DNA of 21,461 bases from Lachnospiraceae bacterium (lineage in GTDB: Bacteria; Bacillota; Clostridia; Lachnospirales; Lachnospiraceae): the NCBI GenBank assembly GCA_900764225.1, contig CAAFNG010000160.1, forward strand, positions 1 to 21,461, read 5' to 3'. The notes beneath the pieces are model-generated. The model did not search any database. It saw nothing but the letters and a program-made list of their open reading frames with translations, and was not told the DNA's origin. A program made the translations under genes and the position numbers. Shown here one piece after another: positions 7,912-15,552 of this stretch. The number at the start of each line of letters is the position of its first letter. The first letter of the stretch is position 1.

Positions 7912-8352
7912 TTACAGGATTTCTCCCGCCTTATAACATGCTGCTATATAATCTCTCGGCTGATAATAAAAGTCCGTATTATAGTCCGAAATATGTGCAT
8001 CAATCCAGGAATGATAAATATCCCATATTCCTTTTTCGATCTCCGCATCATCATATATGTCTTCTATTAATCGCTCATATACTTCTCCAATATCCCAGTA
8101 ATCCGGAACTGTATATCTGCACATGGATACATTGTCAAATTCTCCTTCCGGAATATTACATTGCTCCGTAAACTCCGTTGCAACTTTTTGTATTGGCTCA
8201 CAGTGAAATACATCTGCATAATCGTATATTCTCTTTATGTTTTCCCTGCCAAGATAATCTGTGATTTCCCGCCGATGTTGTTTTCTGGTTCGTCCTATAT
8301 ACTCAATCAGACTGCAGGTAAAAAATAAACTGTTATTATTTTTTTTCGCCAT
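7912..8352 (-). CDS. Hypothetical protein, partner of DUF3990 protein
   Basis: 146 residues, soluble, acidic, with no signal peptide or membrane segment. I do not know its function. The N-terminal 70 residues (SLFFTCSLIEYIGR, then IYDYADVFHC) loosely recall the helical DUF3791 pattern, a family often found beside DUF3990; this is a pattern resemblance only. A middle motif FDNVSMCRYTVPDYWDIGEVYERLI and a C-terminal DYNTDFYYQPRDYI look like conserved blocks. The ATG at 8352 is chosen because GAGG lies six bases upstream; an in-frame ATG or equivalent at 8373 has no binding site. It overlaps the upstream gene by 17 bases, so the two are translationally coupled, as in toxin-antitoxin-like pairs. 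Confidence 0.8.
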   Translation of the reverse strand: MAKKNNNSLFFTCSLIEYIGRTRKQHRREITDYLGRENIKRIYDYADVFHCEPIQKVATEFTEQCNIPEGEFDNVSMCRYTVPDYWDIGEVYERLIEDIYDDAEIEKGIWDIYHSWIDAHISDYNTDFYYQPRDYIAACYKAGEIL

Positions 8353-8803
8353 ATACGACCTCGCTTCCTGCAAATTTCAAAGTATCCAGTGCCGAGATTG
8401 TATGAAAACTGATCTGATGTGTAGGGTACTTGAATTTTACCAGTTCCCAGAAAGCAGCTCTTGAGATCTTACCATCCAGATAGTTTTGCAGATAATTGTA
8501 GATTGTATCATCTGCCATCGGTCCCTCCACAATATCATACTGATGTGCTTGTCCACTTCGACAGGAAATAATAAAATCCAGCCATTCTTCTGTCATTTTC
8601 TCAAATTTAAGAATTTTTAATTCTGTATTTTCTGTATACTCGTACTTATTGATGTATCCCTTTTCTCCGTACCTTGTTGCCCACCGTTCTGCCTGTTTTT
8701 CGATATTCGTACAATAGAAGCCAAAATAGAAATCTTTGTTAAATCGGGCTTTTCTGATTTCCGGATACTCTACTATATCTTTACTTCCATGATATAAAAC
8801 CAT
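8336..8803 (-). CDS. DUF3990 family protein, ADP-ribosyltransferase-like
   Basis: 155 residues. The start MVLYHGSKDIV and the block FYFGFYCTNIEKQAERWA fit the DUF3990 pattern (LYHGS, then DFGxGFYxT...QAxxWA), and the C-terminal HQISFHTISALDTLKF fits its end. The family is thought to have an ADP-ribosyltransferase fold; His5, Tyr30 and Gln130 are candidates for the three-residue active site, which is my inference. The DFG of the canonical motif reads DFYFG here. ATG at 8803 follows AAAGGAG by five bases; an in-frame GTG at 8809 overlaps that site and is rejected. The gene has its own promoter and overlaps its partner. A toxin or defence role is possible but unproven. Confidence 0.8.
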   Translation of the reverse strand: MVLYHGSKDIVEYPEIRKARFNKDFYFGFYCTNIEKQAERWATRYGEKGYINKYEYTENTELKILKFEKMTEEWLDFIISCRSGQAHQYDIVEGPMADDTIYNYLQNYLDGKISRAAFWELVKFKYPTHQISFHTISALDTLKFAGSEVVYGEKK

Positions 8804-8849
8804 ATGCACTCCTTTTCAGATTGGACTTAACACAATAATCTCCTGGACT

Positions 8850-8879
8850 ATTATAGCAAATGTATATCAGAAACCGCAA
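8850..8879 (-). promoter_or_regulatory. Promoter of the DUF3990 cassette
   Basis: TTGCGG (-35, 8874-8879) and a perfect TATAAT (-10, 8850-8855) with an 18-base spacer. Start of transcription is expected near 8843, about 40 bases before the ATG at 8803. Confidence 0.7.
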
Positions 8880-8896
8880 TAGATTTTATTCTCACA

Positions 8897-8915
8897 AGAT
8901 CATCTAAGATCATCT
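8897..8915. repeat. Tandem palindromes AGATCATCT
   Basis: Two 9-bp palindromes AGAT-C-ATCT (8897-8905 and 8907-8915) separated by one base lie 17 bp upstream of the -35 box of the DUF3990 promoter and just past the end of the decayed ABC gene. They could be an operator. No U-tract follows, so a terminator is unlikely. Confidence 0.4.
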
Positions 8916-8918
8916 GTA

Positions 8919-10050
8919 TCACGACACCCTCCCATTCTCCATCTCATACACCACATCCGCCACATTCATGGTAGAACACTAACACCACTGTACGGTTAGC
9001 ATTATTCTCTTTCAGAGACTTCAAAATGATACCTTCATTCAGGGAATCCAGGTTGGAGGTTGGCTCGTCCAGAAGAAGAAGCGGGCTGTCGTGGAGGAAG
9101 GCTCTTGCGATACCGATTCTCTGTTTTTCGCCACCGGAGAGGGTGTCTCCCAGTTCTCCCACTTCCGTGTCGTATCCTTTGGAAAGGGTCACGATGAATT
9201 CATGAATGGAAGCTTTTTTTGCGGCCTCCATGATCTCTTCACGGGTTGCGCCTGGTTTTGCAATGGCAATATTATTGGCTATGGAATCATGGAACAGGTG
9301 AGTCTCCTGGGTCACATAACTTTCCATGTCGCGAAGCCTGCGTGTGGGGATTTCTTTTACATTACTGCCGTCTACAGAAACGTTGCCTGCATTTACATCC
9401 CAGAAACGCATCAGCAGCTTTAAGAGTGTGGATTTTCCGGAACCACTGGCTCCGTGGATACCGGTGATCTTTCCCGGTTCTAATCTCAGAGAATAATTAT
9501 CCAATATAGTCTCATTTTCATATGCAAAAGTCACATGAGACGCCTCCGCACCGGAGAATCCGTATCCCGCAGCTTCTTTTTTCCGGCTGTCTGTAGCACC
9601 CCCATATACGCGACCATTACACTCCCACGGAATTTCCTCCACAAGAGGTTTCTCCTCCAGAAGTGAAAGCACCCTCTCACCGCTTGCCAAAGTCTGATTC
9701 AGGTTATTGGAAAGGCTGGACAACGCCACCACCGGACCAAAAGATCCCATCATGGCAAGAATCCTCTTCACCGGTACTCCTGCAAGCCAGCTGTTTTCCA
9801 TAAAAGTGCCTGGAATATTCATCCCATTTCCGATCATTCTGTCTGCAATTCCCCGAATGACCACCTGACCAGCCAAGATTGTAAGAAAAATCGCACACAG
9901 ATATCCCAGCGTTCCCAGAAGGATCGCTGCCAGCATAATATGCAGAAGGGGTTTTACCAGCCCAATCAGGCTGCACATGATCGCCAAAGAACTTCTCCGT
10001 TTTAAGGAAGCTGTATCCGAAACTCCTTTATTTTTCTGCTCCTCACGCAT
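8919..10050 (-). pseudogene. CydC-like ABC exporter half-transporter, internally deleted and frameshifted
   Basis: A permease-ATPase fusion of the CydCD class, here about 370 codons instead of roughly 570. The first two membrane helices are present (IMLAAILLGTLGYLCAIFLT), but the chain jumps within about 35 residues to GSFGPVVALSSLSNNLNQTL, which normally follows the last helix, so about 200 residues of the membrane domain are gone. The ATPase keeps Walker A GASGSGKST, the Q-loop, signature LSGGEKQR and Walker B LLLLDEPTSNLD. At about 8976 the frame breaks: the frame ends in RTVVLVFYHECGGCGV at 8944, while the expected TMNVADVVYEMENGRVS is in another frame ending at 8919. The H-loop histidine (SHR) is missing, consistent with loss of about 11 bases. 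ATG at 10050 overlaps the upstream gene by eight bases. It cannot encode a working transporter. Confidence 0.85.
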
Positions 10051-11151
10051 GGCACTCACCCTCTTTCCCATAATTTTCCAGCATGATCTGGCTTTCATAA
10101 AGATAACTGTAATCTCCACACAGCTTCATCAGTTCTTCGTGTGTTCCCCGTTCCGTTATCTCTCCGTTTTTCAGAAAACAGATCTGATCAGACTCCACCA
10201 CATTGGCAAGTCTGTGGGAGATCAGAATCACCGTTTTCGTTCTTGCCATCTCGTGGATCACCTTCATGATCAGCTCTTCACTTTCCACATCAATGTTGGA
10301 AGTCGCTTCATCCATGATATAAACCGGTGCGTCTTTCAGAAGTGCCCGGGCGATCACCAGTCTCTGGCACTGTCCACCGGAAAGATTTCCCGCTTTTTCA
10401 AGAAGAACTGTATCCAGTCCGTTCTGTGCTTCCAAAAACCCCAGCAGATTAACCTTTTCAAGAACTTCCCGCATTTCCTTTTCTGTTGCGAACGGTTTTG
10501 CCATCTGAAGATTCTCACGAACGTCCCCGAGGGCAACTCCTCCAATACGGATATCGCCGGAAAACTCCCGGTTCTTTCCGGAAAGGATTCCCGCAATGGT
10601 ACTCTTACCACAGCCGGACTCTCCCACCAGGGAAACAAAGCTTCCCTCAGAAATCTGAAGATCAATCCCTCCAAGGATCTCACGGTCCTTCTCATAGGAA
10701 AAATGCACATCCTGAAAAGAAATATCCAGACCGCCATCCGGCAGAACTTTTTCCCCGGCAGGGGGCTCCGGAAGATCCAGGATCCGGAAAATCTTGTCAC
10801 TGGCAGCCATACCGTTCATGGCAATATGAAAAAACGATCCCAGCAATCGCAGCGGCAGAAAAAATTCACTGGCCAGAAGCACAATGCACAGTGTCCCGGA
10901 AAGAGAAAGACTTCCATGGAGAAATTCCGTTACCGCCACTGCCATTCCTATTGCCGCACCGCCATAAGCCACAATATCCATCACACTGGTGGAATTCAGC
11001 TGCATGGTCAGCACCTTCATGGTGATCTGGCGGAAACGCTGGGATTCCGCATCCATCTCATCTGCCTTCTGCTGGTCTGCCTGATAGATTTTCAATGTGG
11101 TCAGTCCTTGAAGATTTTCCAGAAAAGCATCTCCAAGACCTGTATAAATTC
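10043..11151 (-). pseudogene. CydD-like ABC exporter half-transporter, 5' truncated
   Basis: The partner of the gene downstream. Homology begins abruptly at about 11151 with a stretch (GLGDAFLENLQGLTTLKIY) matching the CydD motif FLDVLQGLTTLK, which normally lies near residue 200; the N-terminal membrane helices are missing. The last two helices, the linker and a complete ATPase remain: Walker A GESGCGKST, signature LSGGQCQR, Walker B VYIMDEATSNID and H-loop ILISHRLANV. An in-frame TGA lies at about 11170, and the only starts are internal, such as a TTG at 11095 preceded by AAGGA. The break coincides almost exactly with the stop codon of the regulator gene upstream (11154), pointing to a deletion. 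A soluble ATPase fragment might still be made; an active exporter is unlikely. Confidence 0.82.
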
Positions 11152-11153
11152 TT

Positions 11154-11987
11154 TTACATCCAGAACATCAGAAGTGCAGTGCTTTCCGGCATATGGGCTT
11201 TTCCCACACTGCAGGTAACGGTGATGGGGATCATTCCCTTGACATTTCCCAGTCGGGACTTCAGGAAACGGCAGGCGCTTAAGGGAATCCGCGCCTTTCC
11301 GTCCCGGATGACTGCTTCATGAAGCTGTCCCTGCTCTTCATATTTCAGGGAGGAAAGTCTTCCTGTCATATCCGCACCATCAATTCTGGAATGTGCGTGC
11401 ATCTCTTTTATGACAAGCTCCAGCCAGCTTCCCCGGTTATTGTTCCGGATCCAGGCCAGATGCTCAAAACCATTGTTGGCCATGGACAGTCTGGTTCCTT
11501 TTGCTGTTCTCAGCTGGTACAGGGCGATTCCCACCTCGAAACGGCCTTTGTCCAGTACGTTTTCCAGGTAATAGGGGGTTCCTTCTTCCACTGTTTTCTG
11601 GTTTCTGGGCTCATTTACCTGTCCGGAATTCCGGGTCATGGTCATAAGAAGGCTGTAGTCTACATTTTCTACAAGCTGTCTTGTTTTTTCCGGGATCTCT
11701 GTTTCCGGGATTCCCACTCTCTCCAGATACAGACCAACCTCCCTTAAGATCCGCTGATAGGTTTTCAGCGCCTGGGTTCCTTTTTCTGTAAATTCGTAAG
11801 CTTCTGTCAGATAACCTGCGCCGATACATTCCTTGAAGAAACGGCTCACCGGGCCATGGCTGACTCCGCAGGTGTCTGCGATCAGTGCCACACTGCCTCT
11901 TTTTTTGCCGATTCTGGCAAGTTCTGAGAGATAGCGGATCTGCAGCATGGATGGATGCATCAGTTCTTCCGTGTTTTTCTTTTCCAT
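11154..11987 (-). CDS. Winged-helix regulator, DtxR-like paralogue without metal ligands
   Basis: 277 residues. An N-terminal winged-helix domain (about 14-75: LQIRYLSELARIG, then GVSHGPVSRFFKECIGAGYL) is followed by a helical segment in the position of the DtxR dimerisation domain, but where the neighbour has ACRMEH this protein reads TRQLVEN, so the Cys-Glu-His ligands are absent. The last about 140 residues form a domain shared with the neighbour: GIALYQLRT...WLELVIKE, then ARIPLSACRFLKSR and the final STALLMFWM align with GIYYMEKT...FFELIPE, RIPTGIFEYFIRH and SRELDVHIW. That alignment shows the C-terminus is complete. AGGAGG precedes the ATG at 11987, overlapping the upstream stop. It probably regulates, with its partner, the now decayed transporter. 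Confidence 0.75.
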   Translation of the reverse strand: MEKKNTEELMHPSMLQIRYLSELARIGKKRGSVALIADTCGVSHGPVSRFFKECIGAGYLTEAYEFTEKGTQALKTYQRILREVGLYLERVGIPETEIPEKTRQLVENVDYSLLMTMTRNSGQVNEPRNQKTVEEGTPYYLENVLDKGRFEVGIALYQLRTAKGTRLSMANNGFEHLAWIRNNNRGSWLELVIKEMHAHSRIDGADMTGRLSSLKYEEQGQLHEAVIRDGKARIPLSACRFLKSRLGNVKGMIPITVTCSVGKAHMPESTALLMFWM

Positions 11988-11996
11988 TGATTCCTC

Positions 11997-12833
11997 CTAC
12001 CAGATATGTACGTCCAGCTCCCGGCTGTTCCACTCCACCGGTTTCTCTCCTTCTCTTAAAAAAGCCACCAGCGCGGTTCCTTCTACTACAGGATCCTGAT
12101 GCCGGATAAAATATTCAAAAATACCGGTAGGGATCCTGGGATTTCCGTTTTTTTCCCCGGCGCGGACCCAGCCAGTCTCCGGATCCATATACCAGAGGAT
12201 CAGCTTTTTTTCCTCCGGTGATTCCGGTATCAGTTCAAAAAAACTGGAGTCCTTTTCTACCTGAAGGCGAATCTGTTCTTTATAATTCTTAAATTCACCG
12301 GCCAGTCTTCTGGGGCAGGTTTTTTCCATGTAGTAAATTCCCATCAGAAAGTAATATTCCCCCGGCTCAAAGCGGTATCTGAGGTCTGTGTTTCGAAAAA
12401 CACGCTCAAAGGTACTTCCGTAATTTACAAAATTACAGATCTGCTGCACCGTCTCCTCACTTGCCACATGCTCCATACGGCAGGCATCTTCCTCTGCTGT
12501 CCGGCTGCCTACTCCTACATACTCCAGAAACTGGGTAAAGGTTTCGTGGCGGTGGCGGCATTCCTCACCCCGGATCCGTCCCAGTTCTGTGAAGCAGACG
12601 CAGGTGTTTTTTTCTTCGGTTCTTACATAGCCCTGGGCAGTGAGCTGTTTCAGGCAGGCCAGTACCTCCCGTCTGGTCATCTCCATCCGCCCACAGATCT
12701 CCGGGATGGTGACCTGGGCGTTTTTTTTCGCAAGGGAGCAAAGCTCCTCCAGCATATCCTCCTCCATTTCCCTTCTGGAAGAAGGCATGCTGCGTCCCAG
12801 CTCCTCTGTGGATTCATATGTTGTTTTCATCAT
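11997..12833 (-). CDS. DtxR/MntR-like metal-responsive transcriptional regulator
   Basis: 278 residues. Residues about 20-85 form a winged helix (VTIPEICGRMEMTRREVLACLKQLTAQGYV, shown to fit DtxR helix-turn-helix spacing). Then GRIRGEECRHRHETFTQFLE and DACRMEHVASEE match the DtxR dimerisation and metal-binding region; Cys, Glu and His of CRMEH correspond to Cys102, Glu105 and His106 of DtxR. The C-terminal about 140 residues are not the usual SH3-like or FeoA domain, and I do not recognise them, but they recur in the next gene. First gene of an operon of two regulators and an ABC exporter pair, with its own promoter. Iron or manganese is the likely signal; this is inferred from ligands. Confidence 0.78.
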   Translation of the reverse strand: MMKTTYESTEELGRSMPSSRREMEEDMLEELCSLAKKNAQVTIPEICGRMEMTRREVLACLKQLTAQGYVRTEEKNTCVCFTELGRIRGEECRHRHETFTQFLEYVGVGSRTAEEDACRMEHVASEETVQQICNFVNYGSTFERVFRNTDLRYRFEPGEYYFLMGIYYMEKTCPRRLAGEFKNYKEQIRLQVEKDSSFFELIPESPEEKKLILWYMDPETGWVRAGEKNGNPRIPTGIFEYFIRHQDPVVEGTALVAFLREGEKPVEWNSRELDVHIW

Positions 12834-12869
12834 TTCTTTATCTGAACCTGATCAATATTTGCGGCTGTG

Positions 12870-12883
12870 TTAGTTCAGTCTAA
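12870..12883. promoter_or_regulatory. Possible operator TTAG-N6-CTAA
   Basis: The inverted repeat TTAGTTCAGTCTAA lies at the expected transcription start of the regulator operon. TTAG/CTAA half-sites recall the DtxR/IdeR box, though the spacing differs. Autorepression would fit. Confidence 0.4.
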
Positions 12884-12886
12884 TTC

Positions 12887-12916
12887 ATTATAGGAGATGG
12901 GGAGGTTTTCTGTCAA
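12887..12916 (-). promoter_or_regulatory. Promoter of the DtxR-like regulator operon
   Basis: Perfect TTGACA (12911-12916) and perfect TATAAT (12887-12892) with an 18-base spacer. Start of transcription near 12880, about 47 bases before the ATG at 12833. Such a consensus promoter usually needs a repressor, consistent with the adjacent inverted repeat. Confidence 0.85.
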
Positions 12917-12921
12917 GAGGG

Positions 12922-12967
12922 CAAAAAAATCCCCACCGGTCGGGGTTGGGGTACCTGGTCGGTGGGG
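12922..12967 (-). terminator. Rho-independent terminator of the parE-parC operon
   Basis: In minus-strand RNA CCCCACCG (12967-12960) pairs with CGGUGGGG (12938-12931) and is followed by AUUUUUUU (12930-12923). It lies 26 bases after the stop of the small gene at 12993 and ends right before the next promoter. Confidence 0.88.
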
Positions 12968-12992
12968 CAAAATATACTCTATATTTTTTTAT

Positions 12993-13184
12993 TTACATCC
13001 AGTCGCTCTCCGCTTCTGCCAGCTTCTCCCTCAATGTTTTCTCAAGAGCCACAAAAGCCGAAATGAAGCTGTCACGGATGAGAAGGATCATCTCATCCTC
13101 TTCCTGCTTATTATATATATGGACGGATGTATTGTGTTTTTTCAGCACGATAAGACGATTAGAAAAATTATCAAGCTGTTTCAT
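12993..13184 (-). CDS. Hypothetical 63-residue protein downstream of parC
   Basis: A small hydrophilic, charged protein with no cysteine or membrane segment; the C-terminal half (SFISAFVALEKTLREKLAEAE) looks like one long amphipathic helix. I do not recognise it. Support for it being real: GGAG nine bases before the ATG at 13184, location 52 bases after the parC stop, and a terminator directly after its own stop, so it is inside the transcription unit. There is no separate promoter. It could be a small partner of the topoisomerase or an unrelated passenger. Confidence 0.6.
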   Translation of the reverse strand: MKQLDNFSNRLIVLKKHNTSVHIYNKQEEDEMILLIRDSFISAFVALEKTLREKLAEAESDWM

Positions 13185-13236
13185 AAGTCATCACTCCATA
13201 TAAGCAAAACGCACACGGATGCTTTCTTCGCGTCTT

Positions 13237-15483
13237 TTATACCCTCGGCTTCACGCCCTTCGTATCTCTCTTCGCCAGCTTAACTTTATTCAGTACATAC
13301 GGCTTGTCATGATACTCAATGGCATATTCCTGGCGGCTCTCAAGGAGATATGCGTGGTGGATACGGTCTCCGCTGGTAAGCTTCATACCGCGGACACCTA
13401 TGGCGTTTTTCTTGGTGACAGAGATCTCGGTTTTCATGATACGGAGGAAGTATCCCTTCTCGGACTGGAATACCACCTGATCCATCTCATCTGCTGCGCC
13501 CACAAATACAAGGCGGTCATCCTCCGCAAGCTTGGTGGAAACAACGGTACGCTTGGAAGCACGGAATTCTTCTCCCTTTACCAGCTTGCACATGCCGGTC
13601 TCTGTAACAAAAAGCACTGTGGAAGCTGCTACCTGGCTTAACGGAGCCACATAAAGGATCTGTTCGGAAGTACTGTCATAATTTCCCAGATTGTCAGCAG
13701 GCACACCTTTGTCACGGAAACGAACCAGCGGAATATCCTCGGCTTTTACCGTATGAAGCTTGCCGGTATCTGTGAAAATACAGATCTTATCTGTGTTCAT
13801 ACAGGTAAATACATAACGGCTCTCTGCATGGGCAGCTTCCTTATTCCGTTCATAAGCATTCTTGTCAACGAGACGCATGTATCCGAAACGATCCATCAGG
13901 AAGGCAACTTCTGTCTCTTCCATCTTCTTCTCCTCGTAAACCGCTTCCTCTGCATTCTCAATGGAAGTCTTACGCTTGCTGCCATATTCCTTCTTGATCT
14001 GATCCAGTTCTTTCATGATCACGGCTGCCATGGAATCATAGTTGTTCAGGATATCCTCATAAAGAGCAATATTCTTCATGGTCTCCTCATGCTCTTTCAT
14101 CAGCGCATCGATCTCCAGTCCGATCAGCTTGTAAAGACGCATATCCAGGATCGCTGTAGCCTGTTTCTCTGTAAATTTCAGTGCTTTTGCAGCTTTTTCA
14201 GAGGTCTTGGTCTTAAAGTGGATTCCTTCGGTCACGCCTTCTGTAAGGCATTTCTTTACCTGGTCACGGCTCTTGCTTCCACGAAGGATTTCAATAATCA
14301 GGTCGATCACATCGCAGGCTTTGATCAGACCTTCCTGAATCTCCCTCTTCTCCTGCTCCTTGGCAAGAAGTGTATTATATTTTCTGGAGTTTACTTCAAA
14401 AACAAAATCCACATGATGGGCAATGATCTGTTTCAGTCCCAGAGTCTCCGGTCTTCCGTCTGCTACCGCAAGCATGTTCACACCGAAAGTATCCTCCAGT
14501 CTGGTCTTCTTATACAGCATATTGGTAAGGTTCTCCACATCCGCATCACGCTTCAGTTCCAGAACAATACGGATTCCTTCCTTGGAAGACTGGTTGGAGA
14601 TATCCACGATATCCGTAGTCTTCTTGGTCTCCACAAGCGTTGCCACATCATTTAAAAATTTACCGATATTGGCACCAATCATAGTGTATGGGATCTCTGT
14701 GATCACCAGCTGCTGACGGCCGCCTTTCAGCTTCTCCACTTCCACACGGCCGCGGATACGGAGTTTGCCTGTTCCTGTTTCGTAAATCTTCACAAGGTCG
14801 TCCTTGTTGACCACAATACCACCGGTAGGGAAATCCGGTCCTTTCAGATAACGCATCAGCCCTTTTGTGCTGATATCATTATTCTTCATGTATGCCTTCA
14901 CTGCGTCCACCACTTCGCCCAGGTTATGCGGCGGGATGCTGGTAGCCATACCAACGGCGATTCCGTCTGCTCCGTTTACAAGAAGGTTTGGAATACGCAC
15001 CGGAAGTACTACCGGCTCCTTCTCTGTTTCATCAAAGTTCGGCATAAAGTCCACAACGTTCTTATCAAGATCTTCCAGAAAAACCTCCTGGGTCAGCTTC
15101 TCCAGGCGGGCCTCTGTGTATCGCATGGCTGCAGCTCCGTCGCCTTCAATAGAACCAAAATTTCCATGTCCGTCCACCAGTGTACGACCCTTTTTAAATT
15201 CCTGCGCCATGACTACAAGCGCATCATAAATGGAGCTATCACCGTGGGGATGATATTTACCCATGGTATCTCCTACAATACGGGCACATTTACGGTACGG
15301 GCGGTCGTAGCGGATGCCCAGCTCATACATATCATAAAGGGTACGGCGCTGTACCGGTTTCAGTCCGTCCCGTACATCCGGCAGTGCTCTGGAAATGATA
15401 ACGCTCATGGCGTAGTCTATATAAGATTTCTGCATGATCTCCGCATAATCGGTGCGGATGATATTATCCTGTTTCGTATTCAT
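13237..15483 (-). CDS. parC: Type IIA topoisomerase subunit A, topoisomerase IV (ParC)-like
   Basis: DNA breakage-reunion subunit that works with ParE to unlink chromosomes. The 748 residues are close to E. coli ParC (752) and shorter than typical GyrA. The catalytic tyrosine is Tyr122 in [11 protein letters not shown]. The quinolone-resistance region reads [12 protein letters not shown] with Ser83 and Asp87, i.e. no classical resistance change. The C-terminal beta-pinwheel begins at about residue 500, and I find no GyrA box (QRRGGKG-like), which is needed for DNA wrapping and negative supercoiling; this favours ParC over GyrA. ATG at 15483 has GGAG nine bases upstream. It lies 69 bases after parE. 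Automatic annotation might name it gyrA. Confidence 0.9.
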   Translation of the reverse strand: MNTKQDNIIRTDYAEIMQKSYIDYAMSVIISRALPDVRDGLKPVQRRTLYDMYELGIRYDRPYRKCARIVGDTMGKYHPHGDSSIYDALVVMAQEFKKGRTLVDGHGNFGSIEGDGAAAMRYTEARLEKLTQEVFLEDLDKNVVDFMPNFDETEKEPVVLPVRIPNLLVNGADGIAVGMATSIPPHNLGEVVDAVKAYMKNNDISTKGLMRYLKGPDFPTGGIVVNKDDLVKIYETGTGKLRIRGRVEVEKLKGGRQQLVITEIPYTMIGANIGKFLNDVATLVETKKTTDIVDISNQSSKEGIRIVLELKRDADVENLTNMLYKKTRLEDTFGVNMLAVADGRPETLGLKQIIAHHVDFVFEVNSRKYNTLLAKEQEKREIQEGLIKACDVIDLIIEILRGSKSRDQVKKCLTEGVTEGIHFKTKTSEKAAKALKFTEKQATAILDMRLYKLIGLEIDALMKEHEETMKNIALYEDILNNYDSMAAVIMKELDQIKKEYGSKRKTSIENAEEAVYEEKKMEETEVAFLMDRFGYMRLVDKNAYERNKEAAHAESRYVFTCMNTDKICIFTDTGKLHTVKAEDIPLVRFRDKGVPADNLGNYDSTSEQILYVAPLSQVAASTVLFVTETGMCKLVKGEEFRASKRTVVSTKLAEDDRLVFVGAADEMDQVVFQSEKGYFLRIMKTEISVTKKNAIGVRGMKLTSGDRIHHAYLLESRQEYAIEYHDKPYVLNKVKLAKRDTKGVKPRV

Positions 15484-15510
15484 CGTTCAATTCTCCCAAT
15501 CTAATTCCGT

Positions 15511-15537
15511 GTTACTGTTCACTTCGTGACCAGCAAC
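15511..15537. repeat. Hairpin in the parE-parC gap
   Basis: GTTACTGTTCAC (15511-15522) and GTGACCAGCAAC (15526-15537) form a 12-bp imperfect stem with a three-base loop in the 69-base gap. There is no U-tract. It may be a dispersed intergenic palindrome or tune the ratio of the two subunits. Confidence 0.55.
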
Positions 15538-15552
15538 AATTCCGGCCAGTTA

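Noticed and set aside
8919..8945. Terminator for the ABC/regulator operon
   Set aside because: No GC-rich stem with a U-tract was found between the ABC remnant and the next promoter.
11154..11200. Truncation of the second DtxR-like regulator by the deletion
   Set aside because: Its last residues STALLMFWM align with the natural C-terminus SRELDVHIW of its paralogue, so the gene appears complete.
9977..11218. A 413-codon plus-strand open frame opposite the ABC genes
   Set aside because: No family signature or start signals; the minus strand carries clear ABC ATPase motifs.
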